Shown here piece by piece: positions 34,420 to 42,982 of a stretch of 64,000 nucleotides of DNA. A program made the translations under genes and the position numbers. Positions within the stretch are counted from its first letter, which is position 1, and each line of letters begins with the position of its first letter. This DNA is from Mesorhizobium sp. (lineage in GTDB: Bacteria; Pseudomonadota; Alphaproteobacteria; Rhizobiales; Rhizobiaceae), in assembly GCF_023954305.1 (NCBI RefSeq), contig NZ_JAMLIG010000001.1:3368001-3432000 (forward strand), given 5' to 3'. The notes beneath the pieces were generated by a model. It ran no database searches, was not told where the DNA came from, and saw only the letters and a program-made list of their open reading frames with translations.

Positions 34420-35333
34420 CGGCGACCTCCGGAGGCATAGCCGCCATCAACCGTCATCGCGGCGTGGACGCGCACCAGCGCTTCGGAGGCGAGGCGGTCT
34501 GTATGGTTGACCGTGTAGCTCCAGCCGAGCCGTGTCGCCCAGGAGGACAATTCCTCCCGCCGCAGGACATAGGCGTCGCGGTAGTCCCCGGCCAGCGTCT
34601 CGGCGCGTCCCGCGGTCAGTTTCGCGCCCGTCTCCGGATCGCGGAATTCGGTGCGACCGGAATAAGGGAAGCTCTCCTCGGCGGGATCGGCGACCTCGAT
34701 CAGATGGGCGCGTACGCCGTGGCGGGCCAGCACGTCCAGCCACTCCTTCGTCTCCTCGACGGGATCGAGGAAATCGCTGACGATCACGATGTCGGAAAAG
34801 CGCCGCACGGACGAGACGTCGGGCCGGAAGGCAAGCGTGGTGGCATGCGTCAGATGCGAGGCCAGGCGCTCGGCGCCGTTGCGCGCCGAGAACGGGTCGG
34901 TGAGCCCCGGCCAGCCGATACGCTCGCCGCTGCGCGACAAGAGTTCGGCCAACGCCAGGATCAGCACCAACGCGCGCGATTCCTTCGACACGGTCGCGTA
35001 GCTCGACTTGTAGAGCATGGACGGCGACGGATCGGCCCAGAGCCAAACGGTATGGGCGGCCTCCCACTCCTTGTCGCGAACGTAGATATGCTCGTCGCGG
35101 GCCGAGCGGCGCCAGTCGATGCGCGAGGAATCGCCTTCGACATAGGGCCGGAACTGCCAGAAATTCTCGCCGATGCCGCGCCTGCGGCGACCGTGCCAGC
35201 CGGCGATCACCGTGTTGACGACGCGGCGCGCCTCAACCAGCAGGTCTGGCACGAAGGACGCCCGCAGGCGGGCCCGCGCCAGCGCGTCGCTGGTGGCGAC
35301 CGGAGTGGTGACGTCGCCGATCGTTGCGGCCAT
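34416..35333 (-). CDS. DUF58 domain-containing protein
   Basis: A 305-residue protein of the DUF58 family, partners of MoxR ATPases. The signature GENFWQFRPYVEGDSSRIDW (residues about 53-72) is followed by ARDEHIYVRDKEWE and a VWA-like fold with WADPSPSM. No signal peptide or transmembrane helix. Start at 35333 overlaps the moxR stop (ATGA); its own stop overlaps the next start. The upstream extension to 35504 is arginine-rich shadow sequence. Confidence 0.88.
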   Translation of the reverse strand: MAATIGDVTTPVATSDALARARLRASFVPDLLVEARRVVNTVIAGWHGRRRRGIGENFWQFRPYVEGDSSRIDWRRSARDEHIYVRDKEWEAAHTVWLWADPSPSMLYKSSYATVSKESRALVLILALAELLSRSGERIGWPGLTDPFSARNGAERLASHLTHATTLAFRPDVSSVRRFSDIVIVSDFLDPVEETKEWLDVLARHGVRAHLIEVADPAEESFPYSGRTEFRDPETGAKLTAGRAETLAGDYRDAYVLRREELSSWATRLGWSYTVNHTDRLASEALVRVHAAMTVDGGYASGGRR

Positions 35334-36340
35334 CAGCCTGCCGCTTTCACCAGCCGTGCGATGACGTCGCGGACGTGCATGCCTTCGGCGCGCGCGGCGA
35401 AGGTGAGCGCCATGCGGTGCTGGAGTACGGGTTCGGCCAGCGCATGCACGTCGTCGACGGAAGGCGCCAGCCGTCCTTCGTAGAGCGCGCGGGCGCGGGC
35501 GCACAAGGTCAGGGCCTGGCTGGCGCGCGGCCCGGGGCCCCAGGCGACGTGCTTGTCGGTGTCGGCATTGCCGCTGCCGGGACGGGCCGAGCGCACCAGG
35601 GTGAGGATCGCCTCGACGACGCTTTCGGGCACCGGCATGCGGCGGATGAGGAGCTGGATGGCGCGCAGGCGCTCCGCGTCGAGCACGTTCTCCGCTTTCG
35701 CTTCGCTGACGCCGGTGGTCTCCAGCAGGATGCGCCGCTCGGCGGCAAGCTCGGGGTAAAGGATGTCGACCTGCATCAGGAAGCGGTCGAGCTGTGCCTC
35801 GGGCAGCGGATAGGTGCCTTCCTGCTCGAGCGGATTCTGGGTCGCCAGCACGTGGAACGGCGCGGGCAGGTCGTGGCGATGTCCGGCGACGGTGACGTGA
35901 TATTCCTGCATCGACTGCAGCAGCGCCGACTGGGTGCGCGGGCTGGCGCGGTTGATCTCGTCGGCCATCAGCAACTGGGCGAAGATCGGTCCCGGAATGA
36001 AGCGGAAGCCGCGCTTGCCCTGGTCGTCCTCCTCCATCACCTCCGAGCCCAGGATGTCGGACGGCATCAGGTCGGGCGTGAACTGGATACGGCGCGCGTC
36101 GAGGCCGAGGACCACGCCCAGCGTCTCGACCAATTTGGTCTTGGCAAGCCCCGGAACGCCGACCAGCAGCGCATGGCCGCCGGCCAGAAGCGCCACCAGG
36201 GTGCGCTCGACCACGCTTTCCTGGCCGAAGATGACCTTGCCGACGCCGGCGCGGACCCTGGAGATGTCAGCGAGCGCCTTCTCAGCCTCGGCGACCATCT
36301 CCTTTTCGCTGATCCCGGCTTCCTTCGTCATCGCGCTCAT
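35333..36340 (-). CDS. MoxR family AAA ATPase
   Basis: A 335-residue AAA+ ATPase, first gene of a four-gene operon with DUF58, BatA/DUF4159 and VWA proteins. Walker A has the MoxR variant GVPGLAKTKLVE, Walker B is LLMADEINRASP, sensor 1 is HVLATQNPLEQEGTYPLPEAQ (key part ATQNPLEQ), and the C-terminal AAA lid follows. MoxR proteins act as chaperones assembling or activating VWA-protein or metalloenzyme complexes. Its promoter region (36341-36525) is shared with the divergent DUF1285 gene. Confidence 0.92.
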   Translation of the reverse strand: MSAMTKEAGISEKEMVAEAEKALADISRVRAGVGKVIFGQESVVERTLVALLAGGHALLVGVPGLAKTKLVETLGVVLGLDARRIQFTPDLMPSDILGSEVMEEDDQGKRGFRFIPGPIFAQLLMADEINRASPRTQSALLQSMQEYHVTVAGHRHDLPAPFHVLATQNPLEQEGTYPLPEAQLDRFLMQVDILYPELAAERRILLETTGVSEAKAENVLDAERLRAIQLLIRRMPVPESVVEAILTLVRSARPGSGNADTDKHVAWGPGPRASQALTLCARARALYEGRLAPSVDDVHALAEPVLQHRMALTFAARAEGMHVRDVIARLVKAAG

Positions 36341-36525
36341 GCGGCTCAATCCCTTGGAGGAGTGCCCCGGTCGCGGCATTCGAGACGCGGCCCGGGCCGG
36401 CTTTCGTCTTGCCAGCGTTTGTCGCAAGAGGCGATCGGTCGACTCGCATGTTCGCTGCGCTGCAAGATGAACTTAAATCACTGACCTAGGCTGACAAGCG
36501 GAACAACAGTGACTATTTCGTGACC

Positions 36526-37161
36526 ATGCAGCAGGACACAGGCACAAGCCCACAGGAGACGCTCGTGGCCGCCCGCGACACGTCGGGACTGTCGGCGCTG
36601 ATCTCGCGGGCGGCGAGGGCCGGCAAGGGCCTACCGCCGGTGGAGCGCTGGAATCCGCCGTTCTGCGGCGATCTCGACATGGAAATCCGCGCCGACGGCA
36701 CCTGGTTCTATCTCGGCACGCCGATCGGGCGCATGCCGCTGGTCCAGCTCTTCTCGACCGTGCTGCGCAAGGACGCGGACGGCAAGACCTATCTCGTCAC
36801 TCCGGTGGAGAAGGTCGGCATCAAAGTCGTCGACGCGCCCTTCGTGGCGGTCGAGGTCGACGTGTCGGGAGAGGGAGAAGCACAGGTGCTCACCTTCCGC
36901 ACCAATGTCGGCGACGTCGTCGAGGCCGGCCCCGACCATCCGCTGCGCTTCGTCGACGAGGACGGCACCGGCGGGCTCAAGCCCTATCTGCACGTGCGCG
37001 GGCGGCTGGAAGCGCTTGTCGCCCGTCCGGTCATGTACGAACTGGTCGAGCACGGCGAGGAAATCGAGATCGGCGGGCGGAAAATGTTCGCCGTGCGTTC
37101 GAAGGGTGAGGTCTTCCCGATCATGCCGGTCGAAAAGCTGAGGCGGTTGAGCGGGGAATGA
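36526..37161 (+). CDS. DUF1285 domain-containing protein
   Basis: A 211-residue soluble protein recognised as DUF1285 by PPVERWNPPFCGDLDMEIRA (about residues 44-63), FYLGTPIGRMPLVQLFSTVLRKD and PDHPLRFVDEDG. Function unknown. Starts are ambiguous: GTG at 36520, ATG at 36526, or GTG at 36565, which has the best Shine-Dalgarno (AGGAG six bases before). The stop overlaps the next start, so it is coupled to the CoA pyrophosphatase and CCA transferase genes. Confidence 0.82.
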   Translation: MQQDTGTSPQETLVAARDTSGLSALISRAARAGKGLPPVERWNPPFCGDLDMEIRADGTWFYLGTPIGRMPLVQLFSTVLRKDADGKTYLVTPVEKVGIKVVDAPFVAVEVDVSGEGEAQVLTFRTNVGDVVEAGPDHPLRFVDEDGTGGLKPYLHVRGRLEALVARPVMYELVEHGEEIEIGGRKMFAVRSKGEVFPIMPVEKLRRLSGE

Positions 37162-37796
37162 TGGACCAGCGGACGCTAGAGCCCTATTCGGCGGCCGATT
37201 TCCGGGACCGGGCGCTTCGCCGCGCCGCGTCCGCCCCAGGCGACGATGTTTTCGGCGATCATCGGCTCAATCCGGCCTTTCGCGGCACCATCGTGCGCGA
37301 GGGGCTGCGTCCGGCGGCCGTCCTCGTTCCCGTCGTCGACAGGCCGGACGGGGCGACTATGCTTCTGACCAAGCGCACGGAGAAGCTGAAGAGCCATCCC
37401 GGCCAGGTCGCCTTCCCCGGCGGCCGCGTCGATCCGGGCGATGTTTCGGTGGAGGCCGCGGCGATGCGCGAGGCCGACGAGGAGATCGGGCTCAAGGCGG
37501 ACCATATCGAGATCGTCGGGCGCCTGTCCGACTACTACAGCGGCAGCGGCTTCCGGATCACGCCGGTGCTGTCGGTGGTGCGCCCGGGCTTCACGCTGAC
37601 GATCAATCCCGACGAGGTGGACGATGCGTTCGAGGTGCCGCTCCATTTCCTGATGGACGCCGCGAACCACCAGACCGACAGCCGGATCTGGAACAATATC
37701 GAGCGCTATTTCTACACGATGCCCTATGACGGCAGGCACATCTGGGGCGTCACGGCCGGCATCATCCGCGCCGTCCACGACAGGCTCTACGCATGA
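37158..37796 (+). CDS. CoA pyrophosphatase (Nudix)
   Basis: A 212-residue Nudix hydrolase that probably cleaves coenzyme A or its derivatives to 4'-phosphopantetheine and 3',5'-ADP. The UPF0035-type sequence LLTKRTEKLKSHPGQVAFPG precedes a Nudix box GRVDPGD...READEEIGL, the feature that marks the CoA-specific branch. It overlaps both neighbours by 4 bp in the DUF1285 operon. A second ATG at 37161 is equally placed. Confidence 0.87.
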   Translation: MMDQRTLEPYSAADFRDRALRRAASAPGDDVFGDHRLNPAFRGTIVREGLRPAAVLVPVVDRPDGATMLLTKRTEKLKSHPGQVAFPGGRVDPGDVSVEAAAMREADEEIGLKADHIEIVGRLSDYYSGSGFRITPVLSVVRPGFTLTINPDEVDDAFEVPLHFLMDAANHQTDSRIWNNIERYFYTMPYDGRHIWGVTAGIIRAVHDRLYA

Positions 37797-39058
37797 GCGG
37801 CGCTTCCGTCGCGGGCGCGGCCTGGCTCGCGGACCCGTCGCTGCAGAAGCTGCTCGCCGTCCTTTCGGAAGGCGAAGACACCGCCCGCATCGTCGGCGGC
37901 GCCGTGCGCAACACGCTGCTCGGCGAGGCGGTGAGCGACATCGACATCGCGACGACCACGCTGCCCGACGAAACTGTCCGCCGCGCGGAAGGCGCCGGCT
38001 TCCGGGCGGTCCCGACGGGCATCGAGCACGGCACGGTCACGGTCATCGCCGGCGGCGTGCCGCACGAGGTCACCACCCTGCGCTCGGACATCGCCACCGA
38101 CGGGCGGCGCGCCACGGTCGCCTACGGGCGCGACTGGAAAGTCGATGCCGGCCGCCGCGACTTCACCGTCAACGCGCTCTACGCGGAGGCGGACGGGTCG
38201 GTGATCGACCTGGTCGGCGGACTGGCGGATCTCGAGACGCGCACCATCCGCTTCATCGGCGACGCCGAAACCCGCATCCGCGAGGACTATCTGCGCATCC
38301 TGCGCTTCTTCCGCTTCTTCGCCCAGTATGGCGGCGGGCGGCCGGACCCGGCGGGGCTTCTCGCCTGCGCGCGGCTGAAAGACGGCATCTCGCGGCTTTC
38401 GGTCGAGCGCATCTGGGCGGAGATGAAGAAGCTTGTCGGCGCCGCGGACCCGTCGCGCGCGCTGTTGTGGATGCGGCAGGCGGGCGTGCTGACCCTCGTC
38501 CTGCCGGAAACGGAGAAGTGGGGCATCGACGCCATCCACGGTCTCGTCGCCGCCGAGCGCGATCTGGGCTGGACGCCGGACCCGCTTCTGCGCCTCGAAG
38601 CGATCGTGCCGCCGGATGCCGGGCGCATGGCGACGCTTGCCGAGCGGCTGAAATTCAGCAAGGCCGAGGCGCAGCGGCTTATCGACTGGGCGGGCTCGAC
38701 CTTGCCGGAGCCGGATATGGCGGAGGCCGTTCTGGCGCGGCGGCTTTATGCCGGGTCGCCCGCCGGCTTCGTCGACCAGCTGCGGCTCGCGCTGGCGGCG
38801 GCCCGCGCTGCCGGAGCGACCGACGACAAGGCGCTGAGGGCCGCCGGCGGCTACGGCCGCCTGCTCGCCTATGCGCGATCTTGGTCGAAGCCGTCCTTGC
38901 CCGTCGCCGGCGCCGACTTGAAGAATCTCGGCATGGCGCCGGGTCCCGAACTCGGGTCGGTCCTGAAGACGCTGGAGGACGAATGGGTCGCCTCCGGCTT
39001 CGGGCTTGGCCGCGACGAACTGCTCGCCCGCGCGGCCAAACTGGTCACCGGCGCCTGA
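37793..39058 (+). CDS. cca: CCA tRNA nucleotidyltransferase
   Basis: A 421-residue class II nucleotidyltransferase that adds or repairs the 3'-CCA end of tRNAs. The head domain has RIVGGAVRNTLLGEAVSDID (GGxVR and the first catalytic Asp pair), then RRDFTVNALYA and the neck motif EDYLRILRFFRFFAQ, all in the expected order. Poly(A) polymerase activity cannot be excluded from sequence alone, but the order with DUF1285 and CoA pyrophosphatase is the usual rhizobial one for the tRNA enzyme. Third gene of that operon. Confidence 0.92.
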   Translation: MSGASVAGAAWLADPSLQKLLAVLSEGEDTARIVGGAVRNTLLGEAVSDIDIATTTLPDETVRRAEGAGFRAVPTGIEHGTVTVIAGGVPHEVTTLRSDIATDGRRATVAYGRDWKVDAGRRDFTVNALYAEADGSVIDLVGGLADLETRTIRFIGDAETRIREDYLRILRFFRFFAQYGGGRPDPAGLLACARLKDGISRLSVERIWAEMKKLVGAADPSRALLWMRQAGVLTLVLPETEKWGIDAIHGLVAAERDLGWTPDPLLRLEAIVPPDAGRMATLAERLKFSKAEAQRLIDWAGSTLPEPDMAEAVLARRLYAGSPAGFVDQLRLALAAARAAGATDDKALRAAGGYGRLLAYARSWSKPSLPVAGADLKNLGMAPGPELGSVLKTLEDEWVASGFGLGRDELLARAAKLVTGA

Positions 39059-39244
39059 TCAGGCGGCGTGGCGCACCTTCTCGATGCGCGAGCGGATCGC
39101 GTCGATCATCGATTCGCGGATGATCGTCTCGCCATGCGTAACCCGCATGTGCTCGACGGCGCGGCGCATGACTTCTGCCTCTTCCTCGTGACGCGTATGC
39201 CATTCGCATCCGGGTACCAGCGAGCCGCAGTGGAATTCCTTCAT
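39059..39244 (-). CDS. DUF1059 domain-containing small protein
   Basis: A 61-residue protein with the DUF1059 pattern MKEFHCGSLVPGCEWHTRHE, whose Cys and His residues (C6, C13, H16, H19) suggest metal binding, and the tail HMRVTHGE. Function unknown. GGAAGGGAG precedes the ATG. It abuts the cca stop codon, convergent, and lies 80 bp downstream of the LysR gene on the same strand. Confidence 0.8.
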   Translation of the reverse strand: MKEFHCGSLVPGCEWHTRHEEEAEVMRRAVEHMRVTHGETIIRESMIDAIRSRIEKVRHAA

Positions 39245-39324
39245 GGCGTTTCTCCCTTCCTTTTTGTGTCCGCAAGCATAGCCGCAAATGCGGCAAGAGC
39301 GTGTACGCGCAGGCGCGAAACGCC

Positions 39325-40236
39325 TTATCTCCCCGGCGGTCGCGCGAATTCCCGCGCCGTCGCCGCCATCTCCTCCTCGATCCAGGCGACGAACGCCTTG
39401 ACCTGCCTGCTTTCGGGGCGGTTGGGCGAGGTGACGGCGAAATAGACGGTGCCGATATCGACCGCCTGGGGAAAAGGGGCGACGAGAAGCCCGGCGCGCA
39501 GCGCGTCGACGGAAAGCGTGTGCCAGCCCAGCATGACGCCCTGGCCGCCGATTGCGGCGTCGGCGCACAGCGAAGCGTCGGTGAAGAGGTCGGCCGGGCC
39601 GAGATCGGCCTCGGTCATCCCGAACGGCGCGAGCCAGTGGTCCCACAGGCCCGGCGCCCCGGAATCGAGGACGATCGGCGCGTTGCGCAGATCTTCCGGC
39701 GAGCGCAGCGTTTCGGCGAGGCCCGGCGCGCAGACCGGGAAGACCTCCATCGGCAGCAGCCGGCGCAGGCGGACATTCGGCCAGTCGCCGCGGCCGACGC
39801 GTAGGGCGACGTCGACATCCGACGTTTCGAGATCGACGATATCGATCGTCGCATCGATGCGGATGCGGATCTCGGGATGCGCGGCGCGGAAGCGGGGCAG
39901 GCGCGGGACGAGCCATTTGGAGGCCAGAACCGGCGCGACGGACACGGTCAGCACCCGCTCGCGATCCTCGTCGGCGACGGCGAGCGCCTCGTCGAGCGCA
40001 CGGAACGCGGCGGTGAGCGGCGGCAGCAGCCGCAATCCGAGCGGAGTGGGCACCAGTCCCTTGCTCGACCTTGTGAAGGCCGGACGGCCGAGCTGGCCTT
40101 CAGCCCGGATCAGATGCTGGCTGACGGCGCCGGGCGTGACGCCGAGCTCGTCGGCCGCGGCCTGCAGCGAGCCCAGCCGCCCGACGGATTCAAGCGCCTT
40201 CAGACCGTTGAGATGGAAGCGGGACAATCGGCTCAT
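39325..40236 (-). CDS. LysR family transcriptional regulator (GcvA-like)
   Basis: A 303-residue regulator. The N-terminal HTH is SLQAAADELGVTPGAVSQHL, and the effector domain follows from residue 90 (RVLTVSVAPVLASKWLVPRL, a GcvA-type opening). It is divergent from a 62-residue gene at 40333, 93 bp away, and LysR proteins usually control such divergent neighbours. Inducer unknown. Confidence 0.88.
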   Translation of the reverse strand: MSRLSRFHLNGLKALESVGRLGSLQAAADELGVTPGAVSQHLIRAEGQLGRPAFTRSSKGLVPTPLGLRLLPPLTAAFRALDEALAVADEDRERVLTVSVAPVLASKWLVPRLPRFRAAHPEIRIRIDATIDIVDLETSDVDVALRVGRGDWPNVRLRRLLPMEVFPVCAPGLAETLRSPEDLRNAPIVLDSGAPGLWDHWLAPFGMTEADLGPADLFTDASLCADAAIGGQGVMLGWHTLSVDALRAGLLVAPFPQAVDIGTVYFAVTSPNRPESRQVKAFVAWIEEEMAATAREFARPPGR

Positions 40237-40329
40237 GCAGTTTTTCTATACCGGCTGCGAACCAATCTCCATTGAGAACGAAGCGCTCTGCGCGCATTCT
40301 GCCAACAGAAAGTTTGAACGGAGGCTGCC

Positions 40330-40518
40330 ATGCTGAAGTTTGTCACAACCCTGCTGTCGCATCGCGCCCACTCGCCGCGCACCTTCGCGGCCAGCTGCGC
40401 GGCCGCCTGCGCCGACTGGCTGCGCGATCCGCTGTCGCATCCGCAGCTCGACGCGATGGACCTGGCCCAGATCGCCGACCTGCCGGCGGGCCAGCTCAGG
40501 TCGCTGGTGCGGGAGTGA
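40330..40518 (+). CDS. Small protein, possibly DUF1127-related
   Basis: A 62-residue basic, amphipathic protein. W34 followed by LSHPQLDAMDLAQIADLPAG recalls the helical R/L-rich core of DUF1127/YjiS proteins, which act in RNA turnover or phosphate and carbon metabolism in rhizobia. The match is weak. GGAGG is seven bases before the ATG. Divergent from the LysR gene; compare the DUF1127-LysR pair at 61812-63009. Confidence 0.65.
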   Translation: MLKFVTTLLSHRAHSPRTFAASCAAACADWLRDPLSHPQLDAMDLAQIADLPAGQLRSLVRE

Positions 40519-40536
40519 CGTAAATCAGCGAAGCGG

Positions 40537-41448
40537 CTACGGCCACTTCACCTCCGGGGGCATCGACGACAGGATCGACTCAACATTGCCGCCGGTCTTG
40601 AGGCCAAACGTCGTGCCGCGATCGTAGAGCAGGTTGAACTCGACATAGCGGCCGCGGCGGATCAGTTGCTCCTCGCGGTCGGCGTCGGTCCAGTTGGCGT
40701 TGAAGTTTCGGCGCAGGATATGGTCGTAGACCACCAGGAAGGTGCGGCCGACGTCCTGGGTGAAGGCGAAATCGGCGGCCCAGCCGCCCCTGTCCTCGGC
40801 CGAATGCAGCCAGTCGTAGAAGATGCCGCCGATGCCGCGCGGCTCGTTGCGGTGCGGCAGGAAGAAATACTCGTCGCACCACTGCTTGAAGCGCGGATAG
40901 TCGGCGACCGCGTGCTTGTCGCAGACGAACTTCATCGCCCTGTGGAAGGCGAGCGAATCCGGGTCCTCCTGGATGCGCCGCCGGTCGAGCACGGGCGTCA
41001 GGTCCGCCCCGCCGCCGAACCACTGCCTGGACGTCACGACCATGCGCGTGTTCATGTGAACGGCTGGCACGTTCGGATTGTGCGGATGCGCAATCAGCGA
41101 GATGCCCGAGGCCCAGAAGCGCGGGTCTTCGTCGGCGCCTGGAATCTGCTTGCGGAATTCGGGCGAGAACTCGCCATGCACGGTCGAGGTATGCACGCCG
41201 ACCTTCTCGAAGACGCGGCCGTGCATCATCGACATCACCCCGCCGCCGCCTTCGCCGTCCTTGCGCAGCCAGGGCGTACGTTCGAAGCGGCCGGGCGACC
41301 AGGACGACTGCGGTCCGGTCAGGTCGTCCTCGATCTTCTCGAACGCCGCGCAGATGCGGTCGCGCAATTCCTCGAACCAGGCGCGGGCCGCGGCCTTCTT
41401 GTCTTCGATGTCCGCCGGCAGCCCTGCCGGGATCTCGGGCCGATCCAT
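40537..41448 (-). CDS. hemF: Oxygen-dependent coproporphyrinogen III oxidase
   Basis: A 303-residue cytoplasmic enzyme that decarboxylates coproporphyrinogen III to protoporphyrinogen IX using O2 in heme synthesis. Family motifs are GGGVMSMMHGRVFEKVGVHT, WFGGGADLTPVL, FFLPHRNEPRGIGGIFYD and GRYVEFNLLYDRGTTFGL. The ATG at 41448 gives the normal HemF length; the frame to 41550 adds unrelated residues. Single gene; no FNR-type site was recognised. Confidence 0.95.
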   Translation of the reverse strand: MDRPEIPAGLPADIEDKKAAARAWFEELRDRICAAFEKIEDDLTGPQSSWSPGRFERTPWLRKDGEGGGGVMSMMHGRVFEKVGVHTSTVHGEFSPEFRKQIPGADEDPRFWASGISLIAHPHNPNVPAVHMNTRMVVTSRQWFGGGADLTPVLDRRRIQEDPDSLAFHRAMKFVCDKHAVADYPRFKQWCDEYFFLPHRNEPRGIGGIFYDWLHSAEDRGGWAADFAFTQDVGRTFLVVYDHILRRNFNANWTDADREEQLIRRGRYVEFNLLYDRGTTFGLKTGGNVESILSSMPPEVKWP

Positions 41449-41534
41449 ACGCGCACTCCATGGTCCACAAAGGACTCGTCTTTTTCGGATGCGATCCCTA
41501 AACTTCAATTCAGACGGGTCAAGGAGGATGTCGC

Positions 41535-41792
41535 TTGGGCACTCCGACACGGCCGCCGCTGGACGGCCTGAAACGAAGTCTGGACCGGCAGAGAGCCGAG
41601 GGGATACGCCTTCCCCGCGACGGCTTCCTGCGGGAAACCTTCACCCTGCCGCGACCCATCGCCCGCGAGAAAGCCCGCGAATGGTTCGACCGCTGGCCGA
41701 AGCAGGCCTACTGGACCTCGATCGAAAGCTGGCGCGAACGCCCGGGCGACGTCATCGAGTTCACGATGCGCCGGCTGCCGACGGCGGACTAG
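41535..41792 (+). CDS. Hypothetical protein of 85 residues with TTG start
   Basis: A basic, soluble 85-residue protein (LPRPIAREKAREWFDRWPKQ in the middle; ends FTMRRLPTAD). I do not recognise a family. The start is TTG at 41535, supported by a full AAGGAGG seven bases upstream; no in-frame ATG is available. Its 3' end overlaps that of the convergent toxin gene by 4 bp. The gene is divergent from hemF, 86 bp apart. Confidence 0.65.
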   Translation: MGTPTRPPLDGLKRSLDRQRAEGIRLPRDGFLRETFTLPRPIAREKAREWFDRWPKQAYWTSIESWRERPGDVIEFTMRRLPTAD

Positions 41793-42079
41793 AGGGGCTT
41801 TTCCGTCCAGTTCTCGCGAGCGTGGCGGATGCGGAGGATGACGACGAGGTCGTCTACTTCCTCGTAGATGATCATGTGAGAGCCGTGTGGATGGACGCGA
41901 ACCGGCGGCTCGATCTCATATCTCAGCCGCGCCATCCTCGGATTCTCGCCGAGCAATTCGAAGGCCTTGATCAGGTCGAGCGCATAGAGATCAGCTTGCT
42001 TCTCCCCGAAGCGATCGAAGCCTTCGCGATAGAGCCGCTCGAGATCGCCCTCTGCCTGCGGCGAAAGCCTATACGGCAC
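41789..42079 (-). CDS. RelE/ParE-family toxin
   Basis: A 96-residue toxin of the RelE/ParE superfamily, from VPYRLSPQAEGDLERLYREG to RIRHARENW, with the typical helical hairpin then beta-strand DLVVILRIRHAR. I prefer the GTG at 42079 because it gives the standard length and an 11-bp overlap with the antitoxin gene; an ATG at 42109 is also possible. ParE toxins poison gyrase, RelE toxins cut ribosome-bound mRNA; the antitoxin type favours ParE. Confidence 0.85.
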   Translation of the reverse strand: MPYRLSPQAEGDLERLYREGFDRFGEKQADLYALDLIKAFELLGENPRMARLRYEIEPPVRVHPHGSHMIIYEEVDDLVVILRIRHARENWTEKPL

Positions 42080-42317
42080 CGGCTCGCGCTTTCGCCCGAG
42101 CAGTCGCAATCACTTCTTCGGCAGTCTTGTTCGAGATTCCGCCCGCACGGGCTTCGTCCACCAGCTTCTGCATATGCGCGATCTTCATCTCACGCTCCTG
42201 GTCGTGGCGGATCAGGTCGCGCATGTAGTCGCTGACATTGCCGTATTTGCCGGATTTCGCCTGCGCCTCGACCCACTCGCGCATTTGGTCGGGGAGGGAA
42301 ATGTTCATCGTGGCCAT
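42069..42317 (-). CDS. ParD-like type II antitoxin
   Basis: An 82-residue protein with an N-terminal ribbon-helix-helix (ATMNISLPDQMREWVEAQ, then SGKYGNVSDYMRDLIRHDQE) typical of ParD/CopG antitoxins, and a C-terminal helix that would wrap the toxin. It precedes and overlaps the toxin gene, the normal order allowing autoregulation by the complex. Start ATG at 42317, 49 bp after the trmL stop on the same strand. Confidence 0.87.
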   Translation of the reverse strand: MATMNISLPDQMREWVEAQAKSGKYGNVSDYMRDLIRHDQEREMKIAHMQKLVDEARAGGISNKTAEEVIATARAKARAGAV

Positions 42318-42366
42318 GGTCGATCTCCAAACTTTTTGGCAAAGATTGCCATAGCCGTAGGGATTT

Positions 42367-42831
42367 TCAAGTGCGGCCAACCTGCCTTACCGCCTCGCTC
42401 AGCGTGATCGCCGCGCTCATGCCGAGGTTGAGGCTGCGCGCCTCGGCGCGGATCGGGATGCGCAGTTCGACGTCGGCCAAGGCGCGGACCTCTTCCGGCA
42501 CGCCAGCCGATTCGCGGCCGAACATCAGGATATCGTCGCCGCGAAAGGCGAAGGCAGTGTAGGCTCTCTCGGCCTTCGTGGTCAGCAGCACGAGCCGGCG
42601 GCCGGATGCGCGGCGCCACTCCTCGAAGGCGGCGAAATCGGCATGTTCGCGGATCGCGGCGATTTCGAGATAGTCCATGCCGGCGCGCTTCAGCGTCTTG
42701 TCCGACAGTTCGAAGCCGATCGGCCGGATGATGTCGACGGTCGCTGCAAAGCATGCCGCGAGTCGCAGGATCGCGCCGGTATTGCCAGGGATTTCAGGCT
42801 GATAGAGCGCGATGTGCAGATCGTGAGTCAT
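42367..42831 (-). CDS. trmL: tRNA (cytidine(34)-2'-O)-methyltransferase
   Basis: A 154-residue SPOUT-class methyltransferase that 2'-O-methylates the wobble base of tRNA-Leu anticodons. Diagnostic stretches are LYQPEIPGNTGAILRLAACF at the start, MFGRESAGVPEEV in the middle and the knot region IRAEARSLNLGMSAAI. The length is that of minimal TrmL/YibK enzymes. In-frame ATGs at 42861 and 42873 are possible but not needed. Confidence 0.92.
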   Translation of the reverse strand: MTHDLHIALYQPEIPGNTGAILRLAACFAATVDIIRPIGFELSDKTLKRAGMDYLEIAAIREHADFAAFEEWRRASGRRLVLLTTKAERAYTAFAFRGDDILMFGRESAGVPEEVRALADVELRIPIRAEARSLNLGMSAAITLSEAVRQVGRT

Positions 42832-42982
42832 GGGCTTCGGGGATCGATTCAACGGCTTCATGTGATGATTCAATGCAACACGTCCGCGTCGATCTCGGGC
42901 GCGCGGCCGGGACGGGACTGGCCTTTGCCCGAGAACTCGTCTATACGGCGCGCCACGTCAACTCGAACCGAAGGAGGGCGGA

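Noticed and set aside
39281..39295. GCCGCAAATGCGGC dyad between LysR and DUF1059 genes
   Set aside because: Loop of two bases and no T-run; may be chance.
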